Below, in pieces: positions 49,800 to 60,029 of a stretch of 64,000 nt of DNA. Both the position numbers and the translations under genes were made by a program. Below the pieces are notes generated by a model. It was not told the DNA's origin and did not search any database. It saw only the letters and a program-made list of their open reading frames with translations. The DNA is from Agelaius tricolor. Lineage: Eukaryota > Chordata > Aves > Passeriformes > Icteridae. Positions within the stretch are counted from its first letter, which is position 1; the number at the start of each line of letters is the position of its first letter. The stretch is from contig JALJCS010000054.1 of NCBI GenBank assembly GCA_023055355.1, positions 2,567,737-2,631,736 of the forward strand, given 5' to 3'.

Positions 49800-50050
49800 C
49801 CCCTGTGCAGCTGGGGAAGTGCTGGGCGGTGCAGGGGCGGTGCCGGGGCGGGGCTGGGGCGGGGCTCGGGCGGTGTCGGGGCAGTGCTGGGCGGGGCCGG
49901 GGCAGGGCGGGGCGGGGCCGGGCCGGGGTAGTGCTGGGCGGGGCTGGGGCGGGGCTGGGGCAGTGCTCGGGCGGGGCCGGGGCCGGGGCGGTGCTTGGGC
50001 AGGGCGGGGGTGGTGCTGGCGCGGGGCCGGGCGGTGCTGGGGCGCAGGGA
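49800..50050. repeat. GGGGC-rich minisatellite
   Basis: Words such as 'gtgctggg', 'cggggc' and 'ggggctgggg' repeat at about 10-30 bp spacing. The plus strand is G-rich and quadruplex-prone. It follows a CCATGG at about 49792. Confidence 0.85.
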
Positions 50051-50148
50051 GGATGTGGCTGGAGGCAGAGCTTGCAGGCTTGTCACCTTTAAAGGAACAT
50101 GGAAAGCAGGGAAAGAGGTGGTACAAAAGCACTGTGGGTGCTCGGGCA

Positions 50149-50150
50149 GG
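50149..50150 (+). other. Candidate splice donor after the NRF1 block
   Basis: CAG|GTGAGA falls at 50149/50150, a full consensus 5' splice site, about 520 bp downstream of the second NRF1-type palindrome. It could end the first exon of a plus-strand transcript divergent from ATRN. No coding sequence is assigned. Confidence 0.35.
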
Positions 50151-52860
50151 TGAGACGCGACTCGGGGGGGAGTCGCTTGCCTGAGCTCCTGAAGTTCCAC
50201 TTGCCTCTCTCAGGAGCAGTCGAGAGAAGTTTCCCGTTTGGGACTGGGCTCCAAAAGGAAGGAAACTGAAACTGCTTCTTCTGATAAATCCCTAAGTATG
50301 GGAAGCCATACGTAGCTCACTGCCGTAAGCAGCCAGTAACTTCCACAGATATTTTAACTATTAAAAATGGTGACTTGTATTTCCTCTGGGCTCAAATGAC
50401 TTGGCTGTCCTATAAGGAATCCACTGAAGCTGTGAATTGCAATCCAGAGCATCTTCAGGCTTCTGCTGCTCGGGGCTGTGGCGTTTGTTGTGCAGAAAAC
50501 ATTCCAGGCTGTCTGCCCCGGGTCTGGATGTGCGTTTCCACAGTTCCTCAGAGTGGGGAAAGGCCAAGAGGCTGCTGGGAAGGTCTTCCTCCCAGGCCTG
50601 GCCATCCTCAAGACACCTCAAGTTTTGTTTTTAAATGTTTGTTGTCTTTTGTTTCCCAGCCCAGGGCTAAGCTGGAGAAAAGGTGGAGAGAGTAGCAAGT
50701 GAGACCTCCCATGTTTAGATCCATCCTTGGATTCCAGGTTCGCCCAGTGGGTCTGTGCTGCCTGAGGGAAGGAAACGTTGGGAGTCCCTGTTTGTTCACC
50801 TGTGCAGCTTGGAGGAGAGACTGAGCATGACATTGCAAGGAGGCTGCACTTGTGTAGTGACTGCAGGAGAAGCATCTTGCCCCACGTGTCTCTGTGTGCT
50901 TCTGTCCTTACCGTGTGTTTGGCACTCTGTCTTTTTCTCTCTTCTTCCCCATGCCTCACTCGAGTTCCTTTTCATTGTCTGTGGTGCTGCCCGTGCCAAA
51001 AGGAGGGGTGAAGACTCGGGGCTCTGATGCCTTTGGGGGCAGCCCAAGGTGCCCAGGAGAGGGAGCCCCACGGCGGTGCAGGAGCAGGTGGGGGGCGGGC
51101 GAGGGGCGGGGGTCACGCTGGGTGCCGTCCCCCAGAGGGACCCAAAGCTGCCACCAAATGCACAGGGAGGGGTGAGTGGGTGTAGGATGCTAAAACCTGG
51201 CAAGGCATTCGGTTTTCTAGGTATTGCTAAAGAATAGGAATTGGTCTCTAAACTCAGCTGGGGAGAAACCCTCTCTATGCACTCATTTGTTTACAGGAAT
51301 GTAGAAGGTTCCGACTGGAGATGGGTAGTAGTTCTGAAGATATTGCCGTGAGGTTTTGATCTAGGAACGGACCGAGCTGTGCCCTGGAACCCTCAGAACA
51401 GCTGCAGGGGCTGAAGGCGATAGAAAGGGCTCTCTGGCACCTTTTGCCTCCGTTCTCTGCCAGCGCCCAAAGCGTGTCGCAGTCCCGGAAGAGGCGCTTG
51501 TCATCCCGAGAGCCAAAAGGAAGACGTGTCAAATCCCAGCTCTGCCTTGTGTTTCGTGTGGGTTTTTTACTTCGTATTGATGTCATTCCAGAGAGCAAGG
51601 AAAGAAGAAATGGGACCGGCTCCCACTATTACTGTGTGAAGGCTTTCTTGAAAGGCTGCTGTATTTCTATTGTCTTTTTCCACTCCAAGCTTGACTTTTG
51701 CCCTCGTTTTTCGAGCTCTGCTGCATTGGGTGTCCCAAGGAGGGCGGGGTTCCTCAGCAGGGCTCTTAGGAGGCGGCGCTGATTCTGCTTTTTCTGAAGG
51801 CGTCTCAAAGCGCGCTACCAGAATGACAGTTTTGTGCACTGGAAAGCTTTCCCTCAGTGCCATCAGCGCACGTCCGTGTCTGAATTGTGGAAGCAGACGG
51901 ACTCAGAAAAGCCAGCACCCGGAGCAGATTTCTGTTGGCTCTGTGTCTGTGAGAAGCGGGCTGTGTGCTGGACGGGGAGAGGCGCTGTTGGAGAGTGGCA
52001 TCAGCGCCAGGTGTGAGCTGCGAGGATGATGGGGGGCTCGGAGCAGCCCCAGGTGTGAGCTGTGAGGATGATGAGGGGCCGGCTCCTGCCGGGGGGGGGG
52101 GGGGGGGTGCGAGGCTGTTTTAGGGGGAGGCTTCGCCTCAGCTGCCTTTTGCATGGAGCTGCTGAGTAGAGGGGTTCATGGGGGGCTCCCGGGGCTGTCT
52201 CATGGAAGGACTGCGAGAGCTTCTGGCAGCGTCTGGGCGAACACCTGGATACGCGCTTGGATCCGCGGAGCATCGCTTCAAGGAGGTGCCGAGGGACGAA
52301 TCTTTGTGCCGGGAAGCAGCAGCCGAACGGGTGAGCGCGTGTGGATTTGGAGCGGGGACTTTGGTCCTTTCCCTTTTCAATTGGATCTTGGCAGTCCCCC
52401 CTCCCCGGTTCCCCAGGAAGAAAAAGGGAGCTTGTGAAGACAAAAGAAATGAAGGAGAGGCAAGCAGCTACTCTCCTAATATTGTCTGTGTTGGAACTGG
52501 GGGGGATCCGCTTTCGCTTGCGGTTCCAAGGATGTCGATTGAAGGAAAAGCTGCCTTTTCCCGGCTGTTAGGGGTATCCCAGGGGTGACAGGGAATCCCT
52601 GCGTTCCATTTGAACGGGAATGGGCAAAGTATTGTTGTCATCGGATGGCTTTGATTTGAAGGTAGCCAGCCCATTTTCATCATCCTAAGGTTTAAATGGA
52701 GGGGACAGCGCTGGTGTCCCTCCTTAGCAAGGGTTTGAATGGAGGTCAAAATCCCCCTTTGCACATGGCTTGAAGGATTTCATTGGAGGAAAGCCCCTTC
52801 TTTTCTGCTCTCCTAGGGGATGAACTTGAAGGGGAGAAGCCATTTCTTTGCCCTTGTTGA
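50151..52860. other. Unassigned moderately GC-rich stretch
   Basis: No CR1 and no recognised protein domain. A G17 run lies at 52091-52107, and a donor-like 'acgggtgagcg' occurs near 52330. Reading frames exist on both strands but none has support beyond length. Confidence 0.5.
52091..52107. repeat. G17 homopolymer
   Basis: Uninterrupted G run after 'ctcctgcc'. Two near-copies of 'ccaggtgtgagctg' flank it upstream (about 52008 and 52049), forming a short duplicated segment. Confidence 0.85.
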
Positions 52861-53450
52861 AGCGAGGTGAGCGCCGCCCGCGGCGTCAGTTTCGGGGTTG
52901 AGTTGCGGGAAGCCGCAGCTCTGGCAGCGTTTGCAGGGCTGCAGTCGGGCTGTGCCGCTGCATTTGCGGGCGCTTCTTATGGCCGCGGCCCGGGCCGGAG
53001 CGTTGCCGCTCGGGAGCGCTGCCGGCCCGGGCCGGGCGGGTGCCGAGGCGCACGGGGAATTTGGCGCTCGGGAGCGGCGGAGCCGCTTTGCCGGTGCGAG
53101 CCGCCGTGCGGAGCCGAGGGCAGCTGGCGCCGGGCCGGCCAAGGGCGGCAGAGGCGGCGCGGGCGCTGCTGCGCCGGCCCGGCCGGTGCCGGCCGCTCTG
53201 TCCGCTCCGGGCGCGGGGCTCGGGCGCCGCCGGGGCCCCCCGGGCAGGGGGAGCGGGCGGGGGCGGGGGGGTCTCCGGGGCGGCGCCGCCCCTGCGCGCC
53301 GGAGCAGCCGCCGGAGGAGCCGCGCTCCGTCCGGGGCCGGCAGCGCGGGGTTGGGCTGCCGCAAGTTCTTGGGTGTCGTGTTTCGGAGGTGCTTTGTAGG
53401 GATCGATCGCACGGGTTTGTTCTGGTCGCAGTGGGTGTGCGCTCAGGGCT
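52861..53450. promoter_or_regulatory. CpG island without identified gene
   Basis: Dense CG dinucleotides and 'gggcgggggcggggggg'-type GC boxes. Long reading frames are open in several frames on both strands (about 199 codons each), which is what unconstrained CpG-island DNA gives. It lies directly upstream of a G/T-rich tract. Confidence 0.6.
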
Positions 53451-53479
53451 ATGGCGTTCTTCCTGACCGGTACGGTTCT

Positions 53480-54600
53480 CGGTTCGGGTGGTGACGATAA
53501 AGGTTTGGTTTGAATCGAGTTCTGTAGTCGGATATTTTTTTTGCCGGGCTCTTCTGTTTTTAAAGGCGTGCAATGGTTTCTACGGGTCGTTGCGTGAAGC
53601 AGCGGCTCGGATTTTAATTCTGTCGCCGTGGCTTTTATTAGCGTGGGCGTGTAGCGTTTGTTTCGGTGGGTTCGAGGTGGCGTCGTGTCGTTAATAGCAG
53701 CGGGGTTTTTAAAATCTCTCTAATTGCGTTCGTGTTTCTCGTCTTCCAGGGCTTTTATTTCTTTGGTTTGTTTGATTGTAGTGTACGTTTTATTGTTACG
53801 GATCATTTGGGAGATCTTGTGAATGGTTACGTTTCTCTTTCGGCTTTGTGTTTATTTCTGGGTGGTATTTTTATTTTGATCGAATGAGGCTCTATGCGTT
53901 TATTCTTCAGTTAGGAATAATTTTTTTGACGTAAATTAAAGTTGCTTTGGTTTGGGGGACTTTTGTTTTACAAATGTATTTTCTTTTGGTTTTTTTTTGG
54001 TTTTTTTTTTTTTCTTTTTTTCTTTTTTTTCTTTTCGTTTCTTGTTGTCCTTTGACATATTTGGTGGTTATTGATCAGTTTTATTTTTGGGAACGTGGGT
54101 ATTTATATGGTGGGTCTTTTTAAGTAGGGTGTTTTTTTTTTTGGGTAGTTATTTTCTTATTTTTTAGTGGTTGAGATTTTTTGTTTTTTTTCTATTTCGT
54201 TCATTAGTTCGCTTTCTAAAGTTCTTTTGACAGAGTATTGCTTATTCTTTGAGTTAGTGTAGATGTAGAATTTTGGTTAGTTTTTAAAATAACGTTCAGG
54301 GTCAGTGGCACTGATTGGAGTTGAGCGAGTTGGTTTGGGTTTTTTTAGAGGTTTTTGTGATTTGCTGCGTGTGTTTCTCAAGGGTTTTCTTTTCGTTTGG
54401 TTCCATTTTTCTGATGTGATGAGAACTGTTAGTGCAAAGAGTGTTGTGTGTTTTTTTCGCTGGCAGTCGTTTGGCTGGTGGAGGTATCTTGATGGTTTTG
54501 GAAGACATTGGTGGGAATTCGGTGCTGTTTGTTTTGTCATTGCATTTAGGAATTGGATTTTAAATGTAAAATTCTAAGGATAGCTATCTTTAAACAAAAC
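53480..54600. repeat. G/T-rich, C-poor module segment (copy A)
   Basis: The plus strand is dominated by T and G. Where C occurs in the first 240 bp it is mostly in CpG (hand count 53461-53700: 41 C, 24 of them followed by G). It shares alignable text with the segment at 60030-61120, for example 'gagttag' at 54251 and 'gggtcagt' at 54299. No coding function recognised. Confidence 0.7.
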
Positions 54601-55660
54601 GAGTAGATGTGTAGAAATGGGAATAAACTTTTATTTTGATCTATTCGATCTCTATTTAAAATTTAACAGGTAACTTAAGTCATGATATATTCCAATAAGA
54701 TATTGTATTTTTCAAAGAGCACTGTGTATGTTGATAGATATATCAATAGAGATGATAAATATAAACACAGCTCAAAGGAAATTTTAAATCTAGAAATGTG
54801 TTGCGAATCTATGCAGATATATATATCAAATTATTAAAGGATTGTAAATGTAAAGTGACATAAATCCATACAACACGTAATACAAGTGATACCGTATAGA
54901 TCTTCAGATGGTATATTATAGGAAACGGCTATAAATCTAGTACATCACTATGATATAATATCTAAAACATTATAGATATGGTAACTGTAAATACAACAAC
55001 ATTATTAAAAGTAGTTTAAAAGAAAGGATGGTTTTGTTTTTTACTTGGCAAAAGCAGGGGTTTTATTATAAAAACTACAAATACAAATGATAGAAAGGTA
55101 GAAATCTACTTGTAAAAAGATCTCATGAATACATCAAGATGGATATAAAAATTGAAAATATTAGAAAAAAGAAGTCGTAGCAGTAGATTTGGTACATGAT
55201 AAAAATAATGATTTATCTCTATGATGTGAATAATAGATATGTGATATGTAATGATGAATGGAATGCATCAGTATAAACGGTGACTATAAAAGTGAATCTA
55301 ATTATGCAAGCTCTAAATATAAAACTATTTCAATAGAGTTGAAAAGAAGGGTTTTTTGGTATTTGTTTGGTTAGAGATGGGATTTTTTTTGGAAGAATAA
55401 AAGTATGATAGAAATCTAAATGGAAGTCGAGAAATATGCAGTCAATATATAACGATATTGCTACAACCACAAAGTATGAATAAATACAGATAATAGGAAT
55501 AGGCATAATAGATGGTATAAACGACGTAACACATCACTGTCCGGTCTAAATATGCGTGTGAATAGAACTAGGAAAACTAGAACTATCAAATTTATTTCAA
55601 GAAGGCATGAAAGAAAGGGGGCTTATTTGGTTCTTGTTTGGTAAGAGGCAGGTTTTTGGC
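54600..55660. repeat. A/T-rich tandem array (copy A)
   Basis: Long A/T-rich monomers punctuated by a G-rich core ('agaggcagggg'-like) starting at about 55051, 55373 and 55644, a spacing of 322 and 271 bp. The same core and flanking words ('ttttggttttgtttggtt', 'ttttatttgaaataat') recur in the array at 61.1-63.15 kb. Confidence 0.75.
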
Positions 55661-55682
55661 ATTTATTTTTCGAGGAATTTTT

Positions 55683-56505
55683 GGGGGGGATGGCCCCTGT
55701 TCTTTTTTGCCGCCTTGGCCGCCCGCAGGCCCAAGGCGCGCGGCGCCCCCGGCTGGGGTGGGCGGCAGTGCTGCCGCCTTGTGGGCAGAGCGCGGTACTG
55801 CAGCCCGGCGCCGCCAGGCAGCCCTCTTGGGCGTGGCGCGTGGCGGAGTTTGTTTGACCTTCTGAAAATGGCGGCGAAAAGGGCGGGAAAGCGGAGGGCC
55901 CCCGGCGGTGTGTCTATGCGGACTGCCTGCACGGAACACCGACGCCGGCGCAGCCCCAGCGGAATTTTTGTGGCGTTTTAGGTGTACCCGACACGGGCTG
56001 TGGGGTCAGCGGCGCCGTGGGCGGGCGTATTTTGGCGTGTTTCTGACCGGCATGTGAGTAACCGCCTCTCTCGGCCGAGGGGGGGGGGGGGTGGCCCTCT
56101 CTCGGCCGCCATGTTGGGAGTGGCGCGTCACCAATGTCGCGGGAGTTTGTTTGACCTTCTGAAAATGGCGGCGAAAAGGGCGGGAAAGCGGAGGGCCCCC
56201 GGCGGTGTGTCTATCCGGACTGCCTGCACGGAACACCGACGCCGGCGCAGCCCCGGCGGGATTTTCTCTTGCGTTTTAGGTGTAACCGACACGGGCTGTG
56301 TGGTCAGTGGCGCCGCGGGCGGGCGTATTTTGGCGTGTTTCGGACCGGCATATGAGTAACCGCCTCTCTCGGCCGAGGGGGGGGCCTCTCTCGGCCGCCA
56401 TGTTGGGAGTGGCGCGTCGCCAATGTCGCGGGATTTTTTTTTTTTTTTTGACCTTCTCAAAATGGCGGCCAAAAGGGCGGGGATATCGCGGACCCGGGAG
56501 TCTGC
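55683..56505. repeat. GC cassette with 297-bp tandem repeats (copy A)
   Basis: After a 150-bp leader, a CpG-rich unit repeats with exactly 297-bp spacing, judged by AAAATGGCGGC at 55865, 56162 and 56459. The third copy is truncated at about 56500 and joins text resembling the leader ('agagcgcggtactgcagcc'). Poly-G runs vary between copies. Minus-strand reading frames starting FRAGSP look alike only because the DNA is repeated. Confidence 0.85.
55865..56469. promoter_or_regulatory. Array of YY1-like sites in both orientations
   Basis: AAAATGGCGGC occurs on the plus strand at 55865-55875, 56162-56172 and 56459-56469. GCCGCCATGTT, the reverse orientation, lies at 56105-56115 and 56394-56404. 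These fit the YY1 consensus (AAnATGGCGGC) well. Binding is inferred from motif only. Confidence 0.55.
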
Positions 56506-56509
56506 CGCC

Positions 56510-57020
56510 CTGTGGCCAGAGCGCGGTACTGCAGCCCCCCGAGCCAGCGCCCTGCCCCTCGCCGCTGGCTGCCGGGGGCGGGGCAAGGACGCGGCTGCCG
56601 AGCGAGGCAAGGGCGAGGGGCGGGAGCGAGCGGCGGGCGGGAGCGAGCGGCGGGCGGGGCGGGCTCGGTAAATGGCCGGGAGGGGTGAAAGACGTTCAGG
56701 AGTGCAAAAGGGACACGATGGCTGAGAAGAATGCCCGGGGGGGGGGGTGGCCCGGCGGGGCCGCTTTCGGCGGGCGGCGGAGGCGCGGTCGTAGCGCTCC
56801 GGGGGCAGCGAGCCGGGGCGGGCGAACGCCGTCGGAACGGAGCTGCACCCCCCCCGAGCCCGCACACGCGCCTCTCCAGGCGGCGGAAGCAACGGCGGGC
56901 CGGAAAATCCCGGTGGGGCGGCGGCGCTGCCCGCCCTTTCTGCCGCCAGCTTTGCAAGGTAAGACCGCCCGCCCCGCCCCGTCCCGCCCCGCCCCGTCCC
57001 GCCGCCCTCCGGTGTCTGTA
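56510..57020 (+). promoter_or_regulatory. CpG island ending in a strong splice donor
   Basis: CpG-rich DNA followed by AAG|GTAAGA at 56958/56959. An ATG in fair context (acgATGG) at 56718 opens 80 codons plus one base to this donor. The predicted peptide is arginine/glycine/proline-rich, contains a G10 run and matches nothing I recognise. A first exon of an unannotated transcript is possible; coding status is doubtful. Confidence 0.4.
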
Positions 57021-57218
57021 AACAGACGGACTCCCTCTGGCTTCCCACTTCTCCGTGCTGGAGAGTGGGAGAAAGGTCCGTGCTGCTTGCCGTGTCCTCG
57101 GTGGGCAGAGAGCTCTGACCTTGCCTTGCATGGGCTGCTGAGGATTGGATCCATGGGGATGTGCTTGGATGCATTTAGTGACCTTTACAGATTTCTTTCC
57201 CCGCTTTTTTCAGTTCCC

Positions 57219-57540
57219 AGAATCATGGAAGAATTCAGGTTGCAAGGGGCTCTAAAGATCACCTCATTCCAAGGCTGCTGCCGCCGTGGGCAGGGACGTG
57301 CTTCCATCGAGCAGCTTGCTCAGAGCCTCATCGCAGAGCACCGACGGGCCTTGAGCACTTGCAGCGATGGGGCAGCCCCAGCACCTCTGAGCAACCTGTG
57401 CCCTGTGCTCATAGAGCAGCTTGCTCAGAGCCTCATCGCAGAGCACCGACGGGCATTGAACACTTGCAGCGATGGGGCAGCCCCAGCACCTCTGAGCAAC
57501 CTGTGCCCTGTGCCAGCCAGGTGCCAGAGGAGGAAGGAAG
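57219..57540 (-). mobile_element. CR1 LINE 3' fragment with 105-bp internal duplication
   Basis: Antisense CR1: 'ccagaatcatggaagaattc', 'gatggggcagccccagcacc' and 'gagcaacctgtgccctgtgc'. The segment 57311-57415 is repeated at 57416-57513 with very few differences. 105 is a multiple of three, so the overlapping plus-strand frame stays open through both copies. Confidence 0.88.
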
Positions 57541-57978
57541 CCCTTCCCACCTGGAGCAGAGGCTGCGTAGCCTTGTGTCACCGAGCGTGTGAGACAGAAA
57601 GGCCCTTCCTTTCTGGAGGGGTAACAACACTCAAAGCTCTTTCTCGGGACAAGCCGAGCAATGGAAGGCCAAAGGAGCCTTCAGTTCTTCCAGCAGCTTT
57701 GGGAACAACTTGAAGGAGGAGCAGAGCTGGCCTGGTGCCTGCCGGCTCTGCAGGCAGTGGGCATGGCGAAGCTGCAGCTGCATCTGTCTTCTTGGCTGAG
57801 GCTTTATAAATGAGGCGCTTTTCTGTAGTTCCTTTTCAGGCATGACGTGCAAGTTGCCCCTAGAAGTCCAAAGGCAGCTGTTTTCTTAGCAGAAGGAAGT
57901 CAGGAGGAGGCAAAGCCAGCAGCTAAGTCTGGATAAAAAACTTGGCTAACCTCTTTTCCCCCCCCCTCCTCCAAACAG

Positions 57979-58176
57979 GCAAGTGTGAAGCACTCAGCAG
58001 AGATCTGCCCGGGAGGAAAAGCAGAGCCAATCTCTGAGAAGAAGGGACGTGCGAGCTCTGGCGAGGACGGCTGCTCCCCCTGGCCTTGGTGTGGGACCTC
58101 CTGAGCTGCCATTCCTGTGGTGGGAGTGTTTCTCCTCTCCTCCGGCCAAGCCAGAGACCGCCTAGGGAAGGAGCAG
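57979..58176 (+). other. Exon-like segment bounded by consensus splice sites
   Basis: Upstream lies a branch-point-like 'ggctaac', a C/T-only tract and 'ccaaacag'; the segment ends CAG|GTAAGG. The 198-bp segment has stops in all three frames, so it would be noncoding, 3' UTR or a poison exon. A donor at 56958 could splice to it. This is inference from splice signals only. Confidence 0.4.
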
Positions 58177-58209
58177 GTAAGGTTGAAGTACCGAGGTCTC
58201 CCAGGTAAG

Positions 58210-58455
58210 AAGTGACACGGCAAAAGGAAATGGCCTCAACTTGCAGCAGGGAAGGCTTAGATTGGATTGGAGGGAAAATTTCTTCACTGCAAGGGTGCTC
58301 AGGCATAGGAGCAGGCTGCCCAGGGAAGTCCCCATGCCTGGAGACATGTCAAGGATGTCAAGATGTGGTGTTTAGGGACCTGATTTGGGGGGGGGCAGCA
58401 GCCGGGCTCGATGTCCTTAGAAGGCTTTTCCAACCGCAAGGATCCTACGGTTCTG
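58210..58455 (+). mobile_element. CR1 LINE 3'-end fragment (older subfamily)
   Basis: 'aaaggaaatggcctcaactt', 'ttagattggattggagggaa', 'gctgcccagggaagtcccca' and 'aggcttttccaaccgcaagg'. Confidence 0.9.
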
Positions 58456-60029
58456 GAAAGCCTTGACCCCTCTGGCTCTAGCACAGCACCTGGATGCTGA
58501 CAAAATGAGGCTGGTCCTAGAGCCTGGAGGTCCCTGTGCCACAGGGAGAGGACAAGCCGGTGTCACCTGCAGGGAGGGTCTCGTCCCCAGAGAGCCGTCA
58601 GTGACTCCGTCCCTGCCCGGGGCTCTGGGTGCGCCCTCGGGGGGCGGGGGACGACACCTGCCCTCGGGTGTCCCTCTGGGCACCTGGGAAGGGAACCAGG
58701 TCCATCCGTGCGGCAGCTCCAGGGCTTGCAGGCTTTGGGGCTTTGCAGCTGTGTGCCTTGTCACAAGGTGGCAGGGACGTGACACTGCCTGGCAACGCTG
58801 CTGGCCTCGGATCCTTGCTGCTCTCATCCTTATCCCATATGGATTTAGCAGCAATCTTCTGTCTTTGCTTTCAAACTGTCCTTGGGAGAGTTCCAAGAGA
58901 GGGTCATTAGTTATTTCAAAGCCTACATCTTTTACCTCTTGGCACTGAAGAGAAAAGACACAAACCTGCTTTGCATCCTTCTGCCTGGAAGTCATTGTGA
59001 CACACAGGGAAGGGAGGAAGGGGCTGGCCGGGGTCAGCCTCTGCTGAGCCTCAGCTCTGGCTGCTCCTGCTCACAGGGTAAAGCCAAAAGCTGTCGTGAT
59101 CAAAAACGCAGGCCGCCCTTCTGACCTGAGTCACAGGGGCCGTTTCTTCTGAATGAATCAAGGTGGGAAATCATTCTTGGAGCTTCAGAAGAAAAAAAAC
59201 CCCAAAACCGTAGGTACGTTTGTAAGAGTGTGTATGTACGTACATTTCCTTCGATGAAGAAGAAAATCTTAGAAATATCATGTCACGTCTGGCTTCCTAG
59301 AGAAGATCCTGAACTCTGGGCTTCTGAAAGCAAATGGCTGTGCATTTATAGGAGCGTTTCCCTTCTTTTTATGTGCCTCCCCCAGTCATCTTCTACCCTT
59401 GCCCACGGCAAGGAGAGTGCGGTGATTTGGCTGCTCCGCTCTGCCGAGGTTGTTGCAGGCTGTGTAGCAGGGAGTGAGGCCTTTTGTGGCTGCTCATCAG
59501 ACATTTTCCTACAGCCTTCTCCCTGCAATGGTAAAATGAGACTTGTGTTAGCGAGCAGTCAAGTAGAGCAGGTAACATTAGAAAAGAATTGTTTCTGAGC
59601 TGCTGTTCACTAGCACGTGTTTCCCCTTTCCGGCAGAGCGCGCATCATTGCGGGCTTGGGATCGATTGAAATGCGCTAAGGAAACCAGCTCTGGGGAGGG
59701 AGGGAGGGAGGGAGGGAGGGAGGGAGGGAGGGAGGGAAATGCTCTCTTAACATGTGCCAATTCTTCTGTCAAACTCATCAGGGCAGGACAGCGTTCAGAC
59801 TGAAAGTGTAAGAAGATGTGGAGGGAGACAGAGAATCTGACAGGAGCACCGGACTCACAAGTGCACGAATTTTGCTTTTGGCTTGGATTCAAACTCAGAA
59901 GTTGTAAGGAATTTGGGAAGGAGAAGGGACATTTCAGAAGGAGAAGAAGAAAAAGAAGTTGTTGTTGTTGTTACAGCCCTGGCAAAATCTTTGGTTCTAG
60001 CTAATAAAGGAAGTTAGTTGAAATTAAAA
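58456..60029. other. Unassigned stretch, no gene seen
   Basis: Mostly unique sequence with a (GGGA)n repeat at about 59695-59738 and a (TTG)n run near 59960. An AATAAA at about 60003, after 'ttctagct' and before an A-rich run, could serve as a polyadenylation signal for a plus-strand transcript. No coding frame supported. Confidence 0.45.
59695..59738. repeat. (GGGA)n microsatellite
   Basis: About ten perfect 'ggga' tetranucleotides. The serine/leucine/proline repeat on the opposite strand is its translation. Confidence 0.95.

Noticed and set aside
49181..50200. 339-codon minus-strand ORF
   Set aside because: Composed of the G-rich minisatellite, the 25-bp repeat (period not divisible by three) and promoter DNA; proline/alanine/arginine-rich with no domain.
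52813..53573. Several ~199-codon ORFs on both strands
   Set aside because: All frames are open in this CpG island; none shows a recognisable domain and they contradict each other.
53480..54600. Telomeric or interstitial TTAGGG repeat
   Set aside because: The tract is G/T-rich but no TTAGGG periodicity is present.
56128..57174. 348-codon minus-strand ORF
   Set aside because: Overlaps the longest plus-strand ORF in the same CpG-rich repeat. Similar frames at 55592-55939, 56006-56236 and 63192-63455 are alike because the DNA is duplicated, and they break at the copy edges.
56298..57713. 471-codon plus-strand ORF, the longest in the window
   Set aside because: It runs through the GC cassette, a CpG island and antisense CR1 with an in-frame 105-bp duplication. 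It has no domain, crosses a strong splice donor and is explained by GC-rich composition.
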